Part shown: one piece after another, positions 11,154-21,980 of the stretch
Layout: each line of letters opens with the position of its first letter
How positions within the stretch are numbered: position 1 is the first letter of the stretch
DNA from: Hysterangium stoloniferum
Taxonomy: Eukaryota; Basidiomycota; Agaricomycetes; Hysterangiales; Hysterangiaceae
DNA length: 64,000 nucleotides
Direction: 5' to 3'
Assembly (NCBI GenBank): GCA_015178975.1
Contig: WHVD01000029.1
Span: forward strand, 62,001 to 126,000
Position numbers and translations under genes: made by a program
The notes under the pieces: generated by a model
What the model saw: the letters and a program-made list of their open reading frames with translations, nothing else
What the model was told of the DNA's origin: nothing
Databases searched by the model: none

Positions 11154-11746
11154 TGTATTGCAGATAGCTACTTGACTATATAGCCTTGTAGACTATTGTA
11201 CTACTAACTGTGAGGAGTATGCTTTTACCACAGTTTCATTGTGGTAAAACACTCCTTTTATTTTATTTATATTTTACACATTCTATTCATATTTTTCTAT
11301 CTTTTATATTCTTCGAATATTGCATCATTTCATTAGTTCGAAGCATTGTGTATACTTGTGGGTGCACTAGGCACCAAATAGAACTCAGACACACTTTTTA
11401 CCCAAGCACCACCACTTGTAAGACATAAACTAGGTCTACTACGAGCGGTGATCAGGGTAACGTGTCAGCTACCATATACATAGGTAGCATTATCTGAACT
11501 ACTGAACACTTCAGGCCTCGAACTATAGCAGTCGAGGCCTCCACTTGAATCATCCTTCTCGAATCATCCTTCCTCCCATTCTACTCATTTCTTCGTATAT
11601 AGAATGGTCAGAACTTATACCACTCTTCACACTAACTCAGAGGTTTATTGTGTTATTGTATTCCTGGTATGTCTTTTTGTATGTCTGAGTTAGTAGTACA
11701 ATAGTCTACAAGTCTATATGGTCAAGTAGCTATCTGTACATACAAT
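11154..11746. repeat. Fold-back of LTR-C sequence, split by a solo LTR
   Basis: The reverse complement of 11154-11208 plus 11632-11641 matches 11682-11746 (gttagtagtacaatagtct and tcaagtagctatct, in blocks). Before the LTR at 11209-11631 arrived, this was a hairpin with ~60-bp arms and a ~45-bp loop. The arms are LTR-C sequence, since the same blocks occur at 48444-48500. Confidence 0.6.
11209..11631 (+). repeat. Solo LTR, family D (short copy), TSD ctaac
   Basis: Begins TGTGAGGAGTATGC and ends CTCTTCACA. It is flanked by ctaac at 11204-11208 and 11632-11636. It shares the cattagttcga...acttgtgggtgcact region with the LTR at 52513-53198. Near its 5' end it carries a perfect-looking hairpin (ggagtatgcttttaccacag against tgtggtaaaacactcc). 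No internal retrotransposon region accompanies it. Confidence 0.8.
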
Positions 11747-11900
11747 CCAATCAGAAAATCAACTTAGTTTCAACTTAGTATCTGCCTCAGTGTATTCTCA
11801 GAACCCATGGGTTTCCCATCCACTCCTGTCTGAAGTTGGACAATGTGATCTTGTAAGGGCACAGCACATAAGCTGAAGCCACATTCTTCCCTGGAACATC
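11640..11900 (+). repeat. LTR family C, truncated
   Basis: Carries the LTR-C series of blocks: the run-in near 11650-11690, tacaatccaatcagaaaatc near 11740-11760, and acataagctgaagcc near 11862-11880. It lacks the proper 3' end (AAGCTTAACA) seen in the complete copy at 48175-48818. Confidence 0.6.
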
Positions 11901-12440
11901 TGTGTGAATCTTCTGCCTGAAATGGGCACAACATTGTACATGTACAATATGGTTCAATGATGAAGAATTCACAATTGGTCCTCTCAACTGCATGCTGAGT
12001 TGGGAGAAGTGAACTTTTACTGCATATGACTCAACACTGAGCTCCATCTGTCATCATCAACTCATTGACCATAGTACTCATCCAGTTGTCTTGTGTGGCC
12101 ATGAAGCCCCCCATCTCCTGACACCAGTACCACCACTCCTACCAACAAAATACCATCAGTGAGTGAAGCTGTTCCTACAGCACCAGCAGGGTGATTCTCA
12201 GGAGCGGTAATTCAATGTTCATAGGAAACTCAAGAAATCAGCCATATTGTATAATAGACAACACCCAGTAAGGTCTGTGGTGTTAGTCCAGTGCCAGAAA
12301 ATGCCATGCAAGTGCTGCAACTACTGCATACCTGCCACATTCCAAAAAATCACATCAAATAAAGTTAAATACCAATGGGGAAATAATATTGAAGTGTTGA
12401 AAAATGCTATATTATATATGTGTGTGTTAAAGTGTAGAAA
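11901..12440. other. Gene-less tract
   Basis: No coding or RNA feature is supportable. The part next to the tRNA-like sequence (12250-12440) could be the body of a tRNA-headed SINE read on the minus strand, but I have no second copy to prove it. Confidence 0.3.
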
Positions 12441-12443
12441 AGT

Positions 12444-12522
12444 GAATGGCCAAACTGGGAATTGAACCTAAGGCTTCTGCATATAGCAAGGGTGTTACCA
12501 ACTACATCACCTGATCCTGGGG
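12444..12522 (-). ncRNA. tRNA-like sequence (tRNA pseudogene or SINE head)
   Basis: The minus strand has an A-box-like tgatgtagttgg (plus 12498-12509) and a B-box-like ggttcaattc (plus 12460-12469), spaced about 30 bp apart. Between them is an anticodon-arm-like stretch (cccttgctatatgcagaagc). RNA polymerase III promoters of tRNA genes have this layout. The acceptor stem does not pair convincingly, so it is more likely a tRNA pseudogene or the head of a SINE than a working tRNA gene. Confidence 0.45.
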
Positions 12523-12529
12523 AACAGTG

Positions 12530-13845
12530 CTAGCATTACACAATCTAACAATATATATAGTATATCTTTACTATTCATAAAATCTTTTAACACAGCTTGA
12601 GCTTATTAAAAGATTGTTATAGTTTGCTGCAATAGTATTATTGGTGCAGTCAACATGTGGCAGGTCTCTGTAGTAAGAATCTGAAATACTAAACATTCAA
12701 CTCAAGGGCACAGGCCCATAGAATCACCCCATTGTTCACTCAAACTACCAATAACCATCCATTACAAACCCTTATATCTCCACCAATAAAACCACACCCT
12801 GCAGTGTCCTTGCTGTATGCCAGCAGCCCTAATTGACATAATACACTAGGCCATATCCTCAGATTACAAGCAGACTTTATTGGCTTTCATGAGGTGCCTG
12901 GTCCTCACAATGGAGAACACTCGGTACATGTTTTTATTTTCTCGATAGAGTTGGCAGTGCTTCGAAAATGAGATAGTGCTATTTCTTATTAGTTGGGTTG
13001 GTGCCAGCAATCGCAGAATACCTTATCACAACAGTATTCTCTGTAGTAGTCATTGCTTTCACGAAGTAGACGTTTGTAACAGGTGTGTATTAAAAGGATA
13101 GAATAGAAGGGGGACTGGGGCACATAATAGTGACCCTAGTGGACAAATAGACCACCACTCAGACACAGACACAGACTGGTTACCAGAAGTAACCAAACTC
13201 AGACAACCACATACTGGACAGAGTCACAGACATAGATAGGGACTATTATGGATACATGTGGGTACTTAGGGTTCTGAACCACAAATTCCAACAGTGTGGT
13301 CTGTGTTATTACACGTTAGTTCATCCAGCTGAAGCTGGTTATCTATATAACAAATCAGGTGAGTTGAAGGAGATGGTTAGCAACAAGGAGCATCTGGGAA
13401 AAGTGGCCTGCCAATGTGTGTATGAGCCGCTTCTTCGACGAACCGCTCCGCAAGATTCTAGTATGAGCTATATATTCTTCAGATACTGTGCGGAGAGCGA
13501 AATTAAGGTGTCACATACACGAGATGAACAATCTAGATATAAGGGATTTTCCTTATTTTTCATGTTTCTAATGTAATGGTATTCAATCAGATTATTTGTA
13601 ACAACACCGTTCGAGTCTACCATTAATACCAGGAATTGTCGTGAAGTTCACCACCGTGATAAATTCGCGATTTTGTTTCAAGTGGTGTAAGAAACTTAGG
13701 GTCAATCTCAGCCTCGAGAAACTGGAGAATGCCGGAAATCGCTTTAAAACGCTGAATAGATCTGGATAATTACACGGAATCGAGCCCCCAAAGCACAAAA
13801 CTCCAAACCCGGATTTATATTGGGGGGGGGGAGAGTGGGGGGAAG
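12530..13845. other. Gene-less tract
   Basis: CpG reappears here, so base composition changes from the transposon region to host-like DNA. Short open frames (for example 13256-13576) show no recognisable domain. A run of G (13822-13831) lies just before the MITE. I see nothing else that can be supported. Confidence 0.4.
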
Positions 13846-14046
13846 CATCAGGGATTTGGAAATATCTACACCCACTATATAGACTCCCTAGCCTTCCTAG
13901 ACTCCCTAGATCTATAGTAAGCTTTTATACCGACTAGTAAATAGGGATCTCCCGAAAGTAGGGTGTCTAGCCGAGGTAGCTAGCTCTCCTAGATGGCTCT
14001 AGACAATATAGACGCCCTACTTACTGATCTTCCCACTTTCCTGATG
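13846..14046. mobile_element. MITE, copy 1 (CATCAGG ends)
   Basis: 201 bp beginning CATCAGGGATTTGGAAA and ending CACTTTCCTGATG, so the tips are inverted repeats of about 8 bp with weaker pairing further in. Two more copies are in this window (41499-41680 complete, 20595-20711 truncated). They share internal blocks such as ctagatctatagtaagctt. It is flanked by ag on both sides, possibly a 2-bp target duplication. It encodes nothing. Confidence 0.75.
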
Positions 14047-14473
14047 AGGTGTATACATGATGCCCTAAAGAACCGTACTAATTGTATGAATTGCAGACTA
14101 TCACGTTGGCGTAATCAATATATGGCCGAATAAATCGATAAATATAAACAATCGCAATGGAAGCACACTTCCCCATTATTTATATATTCAATCCTCCTCA
14201 ACGGACACGAATTATGAATTATAGCTTTACATAAAATTAAATAAAGATTAACCATTAACCGTAACTGAGCCAGCTTTTTTACCAGTGAGTATCATATTTA
14301 CCCAAATAAATTACTCATATGCCATAATAATGCATGTTACATAATAACCTGATCTTTCACCCTCAGCACCTTATTGATGAAATGCGTCTGTTGGCTCTCC
14401 ATTGTTATCATGTTCATAGATTTTATCCCCCGTTGGTTCATGAAAGTAACACATAATCAATCATAAAGAACTC
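14047..14473. other. Region downstream of the ferroxidase gene
   Basis: AT-rich and without coding potential. It presumably includes the 3' untranslated region of the minus-strand ferroxidase gene. No clear polyadenylation signal could be fixed. Confidence 0.35.
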
Positions 14474-17079
14474 TCATTGACGTCCCGTCACAACACCCAA
14501 CCTCTTCACAATACCGCCACGTTCCTTCTTTTTCCGCTCCGCCTCCCTCGCCTCCTCCTCCATCTCCTCGTCGGAAACCAAGCCACCAAACGCATACCAA
14601 GCCACAGTCGCCATTCCCATTAGAACGGTGAGGACACATCCGGCCATCGCGCCAATTCCACGCGGGCGCCACCCTAGAATTTGTGGGAAGGGCCCGGTTG
14701 TCAGGCCAGAGAGATCGGTGGTGGAGAAGTGGCCTGCGGCGTTCCCAGATGCGGGGAGTCCTTGTGCGAGACATTGGGAGGATACGTATGAGGGGAGCTG
14801 GATCGTTGCTTGAGCTTGGATGGGGGCTTCTAAAAGTGTGACGGCGAGACCCGCGTCGAGGTGCCAGCTGTTCGGAAGTGTAAGTCTCGATAAAGACAAA
14901 AATTTTATTTCATCTTACTCAATGTGACCTGAGAAATTGACATCAGTGAGTTTATCAAATTTTCAATCCAATTACACCTACAATGGAAAAACCATGCACC
15001 GGGGTTATCTGCCCTTATCCTCAAGAATGCATTTCCTAGAGATGGCACTTGAACAGTATCACGTCGGATAGGATTGGTTTGGCCTTCAGGCCCAACTGGG
15101 GGGTTGACGGTCGGGTCATCAGACGTAACATCGAAAGATTTATGGACAATTTGGAACTTGTGCCCGTGTAGATGGCTTAAAAAAATCTTTATTAGGCGGA
15201 CGGCGAAAATGAATGCATATGAGAACACAACATACAAGGGATGTTTCCCGGCATCCCAGTTGTGTACACGGATCTCGACAACCTGTGATGGTGTTAGTTA
15301 GGAGTCGGGCATATCGAATAAAGTCGGACTTGCCTCGTTATGTTCAAGGACGAATGACTGTGGGCCATAGACAGCAACATTTGCACTGTCGTTTCCCATA
15401 GTGAGTTGCGTGAGGATGGATGGGACCAATGGGGCGTTGAAGGTCACATTATTGAACATTGCGCTGAGACGAGACAAAATAGGATAAAGAGAATTAACAA
15501 TGCGAAGAAAGGCGGCTTCGTTGACGTATTTACCGGTTAACACCATTGTCCATGGTGTCGAAGAAGACATTAAGCTCAATGACGTGGTCTGGAGGTGGTA
15601 ATTCCGCTTCGACAACAACGGGCACGAGCACAGTGTCATCTACATCGAAGTATGCCTAAGCAACGAGGTAAACAAGCACATCAATGCGAGAACACGACAA
15701 TAATTTAATACTCACATCTACTTCTGAACCGGGCGTGAGGGGTGCATTTGAGTCATAAGTGATCGAGGACGTCGCATTCGGGTTCAGTTCAGGTGGTATT
15801 GTATCGAACATATCGGTACTTAGACATCAATTGTCAGATGACTAGTACTAGAGAATATTATGAAGTACTTACTCCATATTTCCGTGAATGACCCAGTTGG
15901 CGGATGTGTCATTTCTAGCTGTTACGAGGACTGAATAACGTTGGGCAACTGTGAGCGATAAGAGAGACGTTGGATACTCTTCGATGTCAGTCTACGACTG
16001 GAATTAATAGCCATATGGGATATGATTTGCAGAATTACGTACCCCATCCACTTCAATTACTCTCATATCATGCCCATCAATCCAGAAGAAAAAGGCTGCG
16101 AATGCACTAGTGTTGATGACTCTCAAACGGTATGTCCTTCCCGGCTGGAAAGGGAGCGTGGCATTATCATTGAAGCCGACATGAGCGGGGTCAGATGTAG
16201 CATCGGCAATTGGTGGCAGATAGGTCCCGTTTTGTGTAAAGTAGATGAGAGCTGAATCTGTAAGTAAGGTAAGAATGTGTCGTGTACGGTCAGGAAGCCT
16301 AGAAACGCCAACCTGGCACGGGTTCGGCACCGCCTGGGTTGGACTGGCTGAGGAAATGTGCGACAAGAGAACTGTGTTCCTGATGGTACCTTGGGGTTTA
16401 ACATGTTTGAGTATCTTGTAACACAGCCAGAAACAGGGGAATATGGGATATGACAATCAGGAGGAAAAGGAACTGACCAGTCCCCGAGGACAACGGTGAA
16501 TTCGTCGTCGTACTTCGTTGAATATACTTCACCTCCAGAATTCTGATTGTGGACGAGGAATGGCGCACGAAGACCGTCGACATATTGCCCCTTTAAGAAA
16601 ATACAGTATAACTAAAACACGAATACGCTAAAGATCTTGAATACGGCGCGCACCTTAGAATGTGCATGCACCCAGTATGTTCCCCATTGGTCCCAATCTG
16701 AGACGTCGATTTGATATGTGAAAGTTTCTCCGGGGGGAATGCCGCTGATGAAGAAATGAGCACGAAGAGGAATGTATAACGGAAGATTTTACCATTGTGT
16801 GATTCCGACAGCTCCATCCGCCCAACTGGTCTTGTTGAAGAACATCCCATGGTGGTGGAGCGACGTCACCTCGGTAAGAGAGTTGGTCGCGTGTACGATG
16901 AGTGTGTCGTTGCTGCCTATTTCGACTGGAGGTGGTGGCCAAGTACCGTTAACACCAATGACGCGACGAGTAGAGAGACCATCGGGGTTTGCATTGGAAT
17001 ATGTAATATTCCACCAATGTTCTACAACAGCGGCATGAATAGACAACGGCAGAAAGGAGAGGAGGAGGAGTAGGTGCAT
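14474..17079 (-). CDS. FET3: Iron multicopper ferroxidase (Fet3-type), 13 exons, 633 aa
   Basis: Oxidises Fe2+ to Fe3+ at the plasma membrane, handing it to the permease encoded next door. Exons (minus): 17079-16793, 16744-16654, 16590-16478, 16389-16313, 16257-16043, 15991-15873, 15818-15716, 15655-15534, 15463-15334, 15282-15236, 15175-14982, 14928-14919, 14867-14474. They sum to 1902 nt, all phases agree, and no stop interrupts. A signal peptide covers residues 1-16. The four copper motifs are HHHG (75-78), HAH (122-124), HPFHLHGH (433-440) and HCHIDWH (499-505). A single membrane helix lies at about 574-596 with a short charged cytoplasmic tail, as in Fet3. The intron after the exon ending at 15334 uses a GC donor. 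Exon 12 is only 10 nt. Length is normal for the family (about 620-640). Confidence 0.93.
14919..14928 (-). other. 10-nt micro-exon of the ferroxidase gene
   Basis: The minus strand reads ...TTTCTCAG|GTCACATTGA|GTAAGATG.... Intron 14929-14981 (53 bp) lies before it and intron 14868-14918 (51 bp) after. Splicing it in gives CAT-TGT-CAC-ATT-GAC-TGG-CAC, the copper motif HCHIDWH. Skipping it loses H501 and I502 and shifts the frame. Confidence 0.88.
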
Positions 17080-17731
17080 GGATGGTTGTGAATGAGGGAG
17101 TGAGCACGAGCGAAAAATGGATACCCGGTCGTCCTCAGCCTTTAATCTAATCGTCGTTGCCCTGTACCTTCCACCTTATAAAACAGATCATTACCCTCAA
17201 ATCCTTTTATCTGATAGTGACCGAACTTTATCTGATAATCGCATGATCATCCTGTAACCGGTGTCGGAAAATCTGATCTGGGGTTGGCGCGCATGGCCCT
17301 GTGGTCATGTGAATGTCGATCGCTTAGGTGACACGAAAAGCATATGGACACTTTTGCTATACGTAACCATTATGAGGGCATCGATACTGATTTGCCTTAC
17401 TTGAGAAGAATCTAAAGAAAATCCCTCCTTCTACGATGTCCGTGTGCACCAAGGACCATAGATGTTAGTCATCTGACGAGACCGTGTGACAAAATAGTCT
17501 GAACAGGTACGTTTAGACGCCGAAAAATATCGCGTGTCCGATCCGATTCGTCCGAGACATAAGCATAAGTTAATTTTTATCAGATTATAAAATAAAGTTT
17601 ATCAGATCATCTAATTTTTATCAGATAGCTCAATTCCTGCCAACGGGAATTACCTATAACCACCCCAGTTTTGCTCTCCTCAACAACCGCCTCCTCCCTC
17701 CCCTCTCCCTTCTGACAGAGTATTCTTCGCC
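17080..17731. promoter_or_regulatory. Divergent FET3/FTR1 promoter with iron-GATA motifs
   Basis: This 652-bp region lies between the start codons of the ferroxidase (minus) and the permease (plus). It contains four exact ATCTGATAA motifs: 17230-17238 on plus, and 17577-17585, 17599-17607 and 17618-17626 on minus. One near match, ATCTGATAG, is at 17209-17217. The consensus (G/A)ATC(T/A)GATAA is the known site of fungal iron-sensing GATA repressors (Sre1/SreA/Urbs1/Fep1 class). Sites form two clusters, one near each gene, fitting joint repression under iron sufficiency. TATA-like sequences are ccttataaaac (17174-17184) and ttataaaataaag (17586-17598). Confidence 0.8.
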
Positions 17732-19394
17732 ATGGCTCGTAATCTCTTCAGTATTCCCATATTCTTCATCGTCTTCCGAGAAACTTTAGAGGCATCCATT
17801 ATCGTCTCAGTCCTTCTAGGTCTCGTCGAACAAATCGTCAGCACCGGCCCATCTTCACACTCGGCACCCCTTCCCGCTACGACGCCGTCTCTACCACAGG
17901 GTTCCAAGGATGAAAAATCACAAAGCCCAGAGGAAAAACCCGAATCTACCGACTCCAACAGCACAAGTGAAGAAGAAAGCCGCCTCCGAACCGCGAAACT
18001 TATCAAAAAGTTGAGAATGCAGGTTAATTCTTTCCTTCGTCATCAAAATCATCATGCTCTAAATACACCGATCTTATTAGATCTTCTTTGGTGCGATCTC
18101 TGGCTTCTTTATTTCACTTGCTATCGGTGCTGCCTTCATCGCCGTCTGGTTTACCCAGGCATCCGACCTGTGGGCGAAGAGTGAAGATCTTTGGGAGGGC
18201 ATATTCAGCTTAATCGCGTCTGTAGCAGCGTTTTCGTCGCGCTCCACCACCTACTGACGTCATTCCCGGGTAGCGCAATCCTCATCTTCGTCATGGGCAT
18301 CACGATGCTCAAAATGGATCGCGCGAAGGCCAAGTGGAAGGTCAAGTTGCAAAATGCCTTCGAAGGGAAGAGTCAGTGGCGCTTTCATTTTAATTAGAGT
18401 TTTTAATGTTGCTAACACAACGCCACAGACGTAGATGGCGGTGCCAAGACTGGAAAATGGGTTCTATTTGCCCTTCCTTTCATTACTGTGCTCAGAGAAG
18501 GCATGGAAGCCGTCGTCTTTGTTGGAGGCGTAAGTCAGGAGTTACACACTAGTATGGCAATTTGCATTGACACCCGATAGGTCGCCCTCGGTCAATCTGC
18601 CACTGCAATTCCCATCGCCGCTATAGTAGGGATCATCTGTGGTCTTATAATTGGATACGTCATCTATGCCTTCTCGTCCAGAACCAGTAAGTGATTTAAA
18701 TTGTAAGTGAAGCACTTATTTCGACGTTGTAATACAGGTTTGTCGATCTTCCTCATCGTCATGACAAACTTCCTTCTCCTTATCGGTGCGGGTCTTTTCT
18801 CGAAGGCAGTTGGCTTCCTTGAAATACATGCCTTCGTGAAACTGTAAGTTCTCACGGTCCACGTCGGTAAAATGGTTTAAAGCGCCGAGGCTAGGACGCT
18901 CCCAGATTAAAAACCATTTTACTGATATAGCTGATTAACTGCCATTCTCATGCGTTTTTACAGAGTTGGCGCTGAAGTAGACGACACTGGAGGTGATGGC
19001 CCGGGTTCATACCAAGTCACAGGCAATGTGTGGCACCTCGACTGTTGCAATCCCGAAAACCACTTCGATGGCCAAGGCTGGAGTATTTTTGCAGCATTGG
19101 TAATTTTCCCCTTGTTCTTTGAATGTATGCCTGCCCTAATATACATATACCACATCCACAGTTTGGTTGGACAAATAGTGCTTCCCTCGGAACGGTACTT
19201 TCGTACGTCTTTTATTGGTTTGCGGTCATAGCAACGCTTGTGTATTTGAAGTGGAAAGAGGTGAGTCTATCCTATAATATATCTTCTGAACGTGTTTAAT
19301 ATTATTCTAGGGTCGAATTTCTCTCTTCAGTCGGGAGTCGGCCCTCGGAAGGGATCGCAGAATTAGGAGGGAGAATAAGGCGTCTGCAGCTTGA
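17732..19394 (+). CDS. FTR1: High-affinity iron permease (Ftr1-type), 9 exons, 385 aa
   Basis: Plasma-membrane permease that imports Fe3+ made by the ferroxidase partner. Exons: 17732-18022, 18081-18217, 18274-18371, 18429-18529, 18581-18686, 18738-18843, 18964-19099, 19162-19260, 19311-19394 (1158 nt, phases consistent). Two REXXE iron-binding motifs are present: RETLE (16-20) in the first membrane segment and REGME (198-202). The remaining membrane segments include FGAISGFFISLAIGAAFIAV, IFLIVMTNFLLLIGAGLF and SYVFYWFAVIATLVYLKW. A Pro/Ser/Glu-rich hydrophilic loop follows the first segment. The GW-x-IF motif and C-terminal DCCNPE region match basidiomycete Ftr1. The intron after 18217 was chosen so that SLIAAILIFVMG joins in frame. 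It is head-to-head with the ferroxidase gene. Confidence 0.93.
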
Positions 19395-20594
19395 ATAATA
19401 CTAGAGGAAGTTGTTACGACACGATTAGACCAACGGAGATTTATGAACCAATTATGAATCACATTATTTTCACTACATTTTTGATACTCCAAGCTGGCCG
19501 AATATTAGACCCATTAGCTGGTCGGAAAGCCCAAGGAAAGTAGCCTACGATCTTACTTCCTTTCAGAAACTTCCAAGGTCTGTTTTACTAGTAATTTCGG
19601 CACAATAAGATGCATGTTGTCAAAGGAGATAGCTTTGATCGCCAGAACGTTCTTTTTAAGACTCCAGATCTTCTTAACCGTTTAAGGAAAGGGCTTCAAC
19701 GTTTGGAGCTTCCAAGAACAAAACCCATTTTCATCGATGCTCCTCATCCCGTGGCACCATCAGAAGGAAGTATTGCAACCTATCAGACGATACATCTAAC
19801 CACACGTAGCCATGTAGCACAATAAAACTATTTGAGAAGTTGGGCACATCAGAATTCAGAATTTAAACGGACAATTCCGTGACACCGTGGAAGAAGCGGC
19901 TAGTATTACTGCATCACTGGTGTGTATCCTCGCACCAACTTAAGGTTTTGAGGGCCGCTAGATTTCTGGTTGTCGGGATGCCCCAATTCGCTGACAGCAA
20001 TCACTGAGCCCTTATCAGATTACGTTAATCTGATTGAATACATCCATCCCTTTTATGCTTTCTGTTCCTTACTTCGTCTAGCTACTAGTGCGCGAGGTGG
20101 GTATTGGGACCCTGGATGTCAATGAAATATTAACAAATTTCTTCACCAAGTCACAAACAATGATTTAAATATTCTAGTTAAACATGTCCTTTGAATCAAG
20201 TACTTTCTAGATATCATCCCTCTCTTTTTTTTTTTAACAAAAGAAAATCCAATTCATATTTGTTTTGTTATATGCAGCCAAACCGCTCTACCCTCAACTC
20301 AATGCATAATGACAAAAGCCATCAAGGGGCAACATGAGGCAAGGACGGGTCCTGTTGGCCCTCTCCTACACTTTTTCGAGCTACCTTTTTATGGGCTGGA
20401 TGGAAATTTATGGGGTTTTAAGTGAACTGCCCCAGGTTCGAAATGCAGTTGATTGGACATACTTTTGAACTATATTATTCATCACTTAAGGTGTAGACTG
20501 ATTCAAGTTGCACATCGCAGGTCCATAATATGTATATTAGGAATAAATGGCACAGGGTGAAGTATTTTGAGGTAGGAGGGCTTTAGGGCTCCTT
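19395..20594. other. Gene-less tract downstream of FTR1
   Basis: No recognisable gene. A short open frame (19610-19825) has no identifiable domain. An exact ATCTGATAA motif on minus lies at 20012-20020 in the sequence block gagcccttatcagat that recurs at 21725-21739. Confidence 0.4.
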
Positions 20595-20711
20595 CATCAG
20601 GGATCTGGGAATGTCTACACCCATTATGTAGACTCCCTAGCCTCCCTAGATAAGCTGTAATACCGACTAGTAAATAGGGATCTCGCGAAATTATGTCTGT
20701 CTAGCCGTGTT
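20595..20711. mobile_element. MITE, copy 3 (truncated)
   Basis: Matches the left part of the MITE at 13846: CATCAGGGATCTGGGAA, then gtagactccctagcc and accgactagtaaataggga. Similarity stops at about 20711, and the right tip is missing. Confidence 0.65.
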
Positions 20712-21306
20712 CAAGCAGAGTTGACACTTGGTTCGTTACTGGCGGCTCTGCAAGGGAAGACAGGTGTGGTGATGAAGGGCCAACATTTTACAAAGGAAGC
20801 AACTAGAGATTGTCCCGCAATAAGATGACATTGTTCATATAATAGGAGAAGCAGACTTGACAGAACAAGAGACAGCCCTGTTGTAAGCCTTTCTGGGGAA
20901 GCCAAACATGTGTCGAATCCTGTTTAATAGCTAGTTTAAAATATTGTCTACAGCTACTGGGACTGCTGGTGAGAGTATTGAAACGATCAAGATTCAGAAC
21001 AATGTTCCACCGAATATCCCTAATGTCCATCCATCCAGTCCCACACCCTACCAGTCCGACTGTTTCAAGTTTTGAATTACATCTCATCATCAGTAAGCAG
21101 GGGTCAGTTTCCCTTCATATACATATAATGTATCAAAGGGATTTGAAAGGTCATATTCAGTAAAGTACACAGGTCATATGATTTGTTTACGTCGCAATTG
21201 TCACGAATAAAGTTTTGTCGTTGCTTGACAGGTACATTCGGTGAATTGCCGGTGAATTCATAATAGGCGCCCATGTGGGTCCCAAGCCGCCGGGAATACT
21301 ATCACA
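20712..21306. other. Gene-less tract
   Basis: Open frames on both strands here (for example 20803-21090 minus) show no recognisable domain. Nothing else is supportable. Confidence 0.35.
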
Positions 21307-21557
21307 GCGCTGGGCTCCAAATTTTTAATGTTCTAAAATTCATGAAATATATAAAAGATGTCCAAGAATGTTCAATTTTTTGAAAATGTGGGAAATATTA
21401 ATATATTAATGAATTCTCCAAGTATGTTGCCAATTGAATTCATTAGAATATATAAAATTTCCCACACATTTTCAAAACTTTGAACATTCACAGACATATT
21501 GTATATATTCCATGAATTTTAGAACATATTCGAGATTTAAAATTTGGACCCCAGCGC
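21307..21557. mobile_element. Fold-back (palindromic) MITE
   Basis: A 251-bp inverted repeat. The left arm starts gcgctgggctccaaattttt and continues gttctaaaattcatgaaata. The right arm mirrors it (tccatgaattttagaacata...aatttggaccccagcgc). Arms of roughly 110-115 bp pair with scattered mismatches around a small loop near 21425-21435. It encodes nothing and would extrude as a long hairpin. No target duplication is clear. Confidence 0.7.
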
Positions 21558-21580
21558 CTCCATCACCATCACATCACGTC

Positions 21581-21980
21581 TACCGACTTGTCTGGAACGT
21601 CGGGGGAGATTTTCTTAACCAGAACTGGAAAATATTTGATCATAATCGATGAAGCGGAGAAGCTAAAAGTGACAGAAATGTGCTTTAGATTACAATCTGA
21701 TAAGGCCGTAGATTACGTGGGCGCGAGCCCTTATCAGATGACGTTATTCTAATTTAAAGCACCGCATTACATTTTCTGTTCCTCTCTTTACCTAAGTCCG
21801 CTACATAATTCTTGGGTAGGAGATCTATCGACTTGTTTGCGGCCCCTGGGGATTTTTCTTACCAGAACTGGAAGAGATTTGACTGTAAGCGACGGTGAAG
21901 CAGTGGGCCCAAGGGTAATAGAAATATGTTTTCCATCAGATAAATTTTATCTGAGAAGGCTGCAGATCACATGGGATGCA
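21581..21980. repeat. Diverged tandem duplication carrying GATA-type motifs
   Basis: Two units are recognisable: 21581-21725 and 21822-21980. Both have a cgactt-gt start, a gattttctta-ccagaactgga block, then a gcag/gcgg-rich section, agaaatgtg/agaaatatg and a GATA motif. Motifs are ATCTGATAA at 21695-21703, its reverse at 21731-21739, and ATCAGATAA at 21935-21943. The spacer 21728-21812 is related to 20005-20090. I see no convincing coding frame common to both units. Confidence 0.5.

Noticed and set aside
13822..13842. G-run as a telomere or G-quadruplex element
   Set aside because: It is a single short tract without telomere-type repeats; similar G runs at 46170-46200 are LINE 3' UTR sequence.
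18191..18397. Separate small gene in the middle of FTR1
   Set aside because: Its C-terminal half is FTR1 exon 3 and its N-terminal half is exon 2 and intron in another frame.
19610..19825. Open frame downstream of FTR1 as a small iron-related gene
   Set aside because: No recognisable domain, no motif-bearing promoter directly in front, and length within chance expectation.
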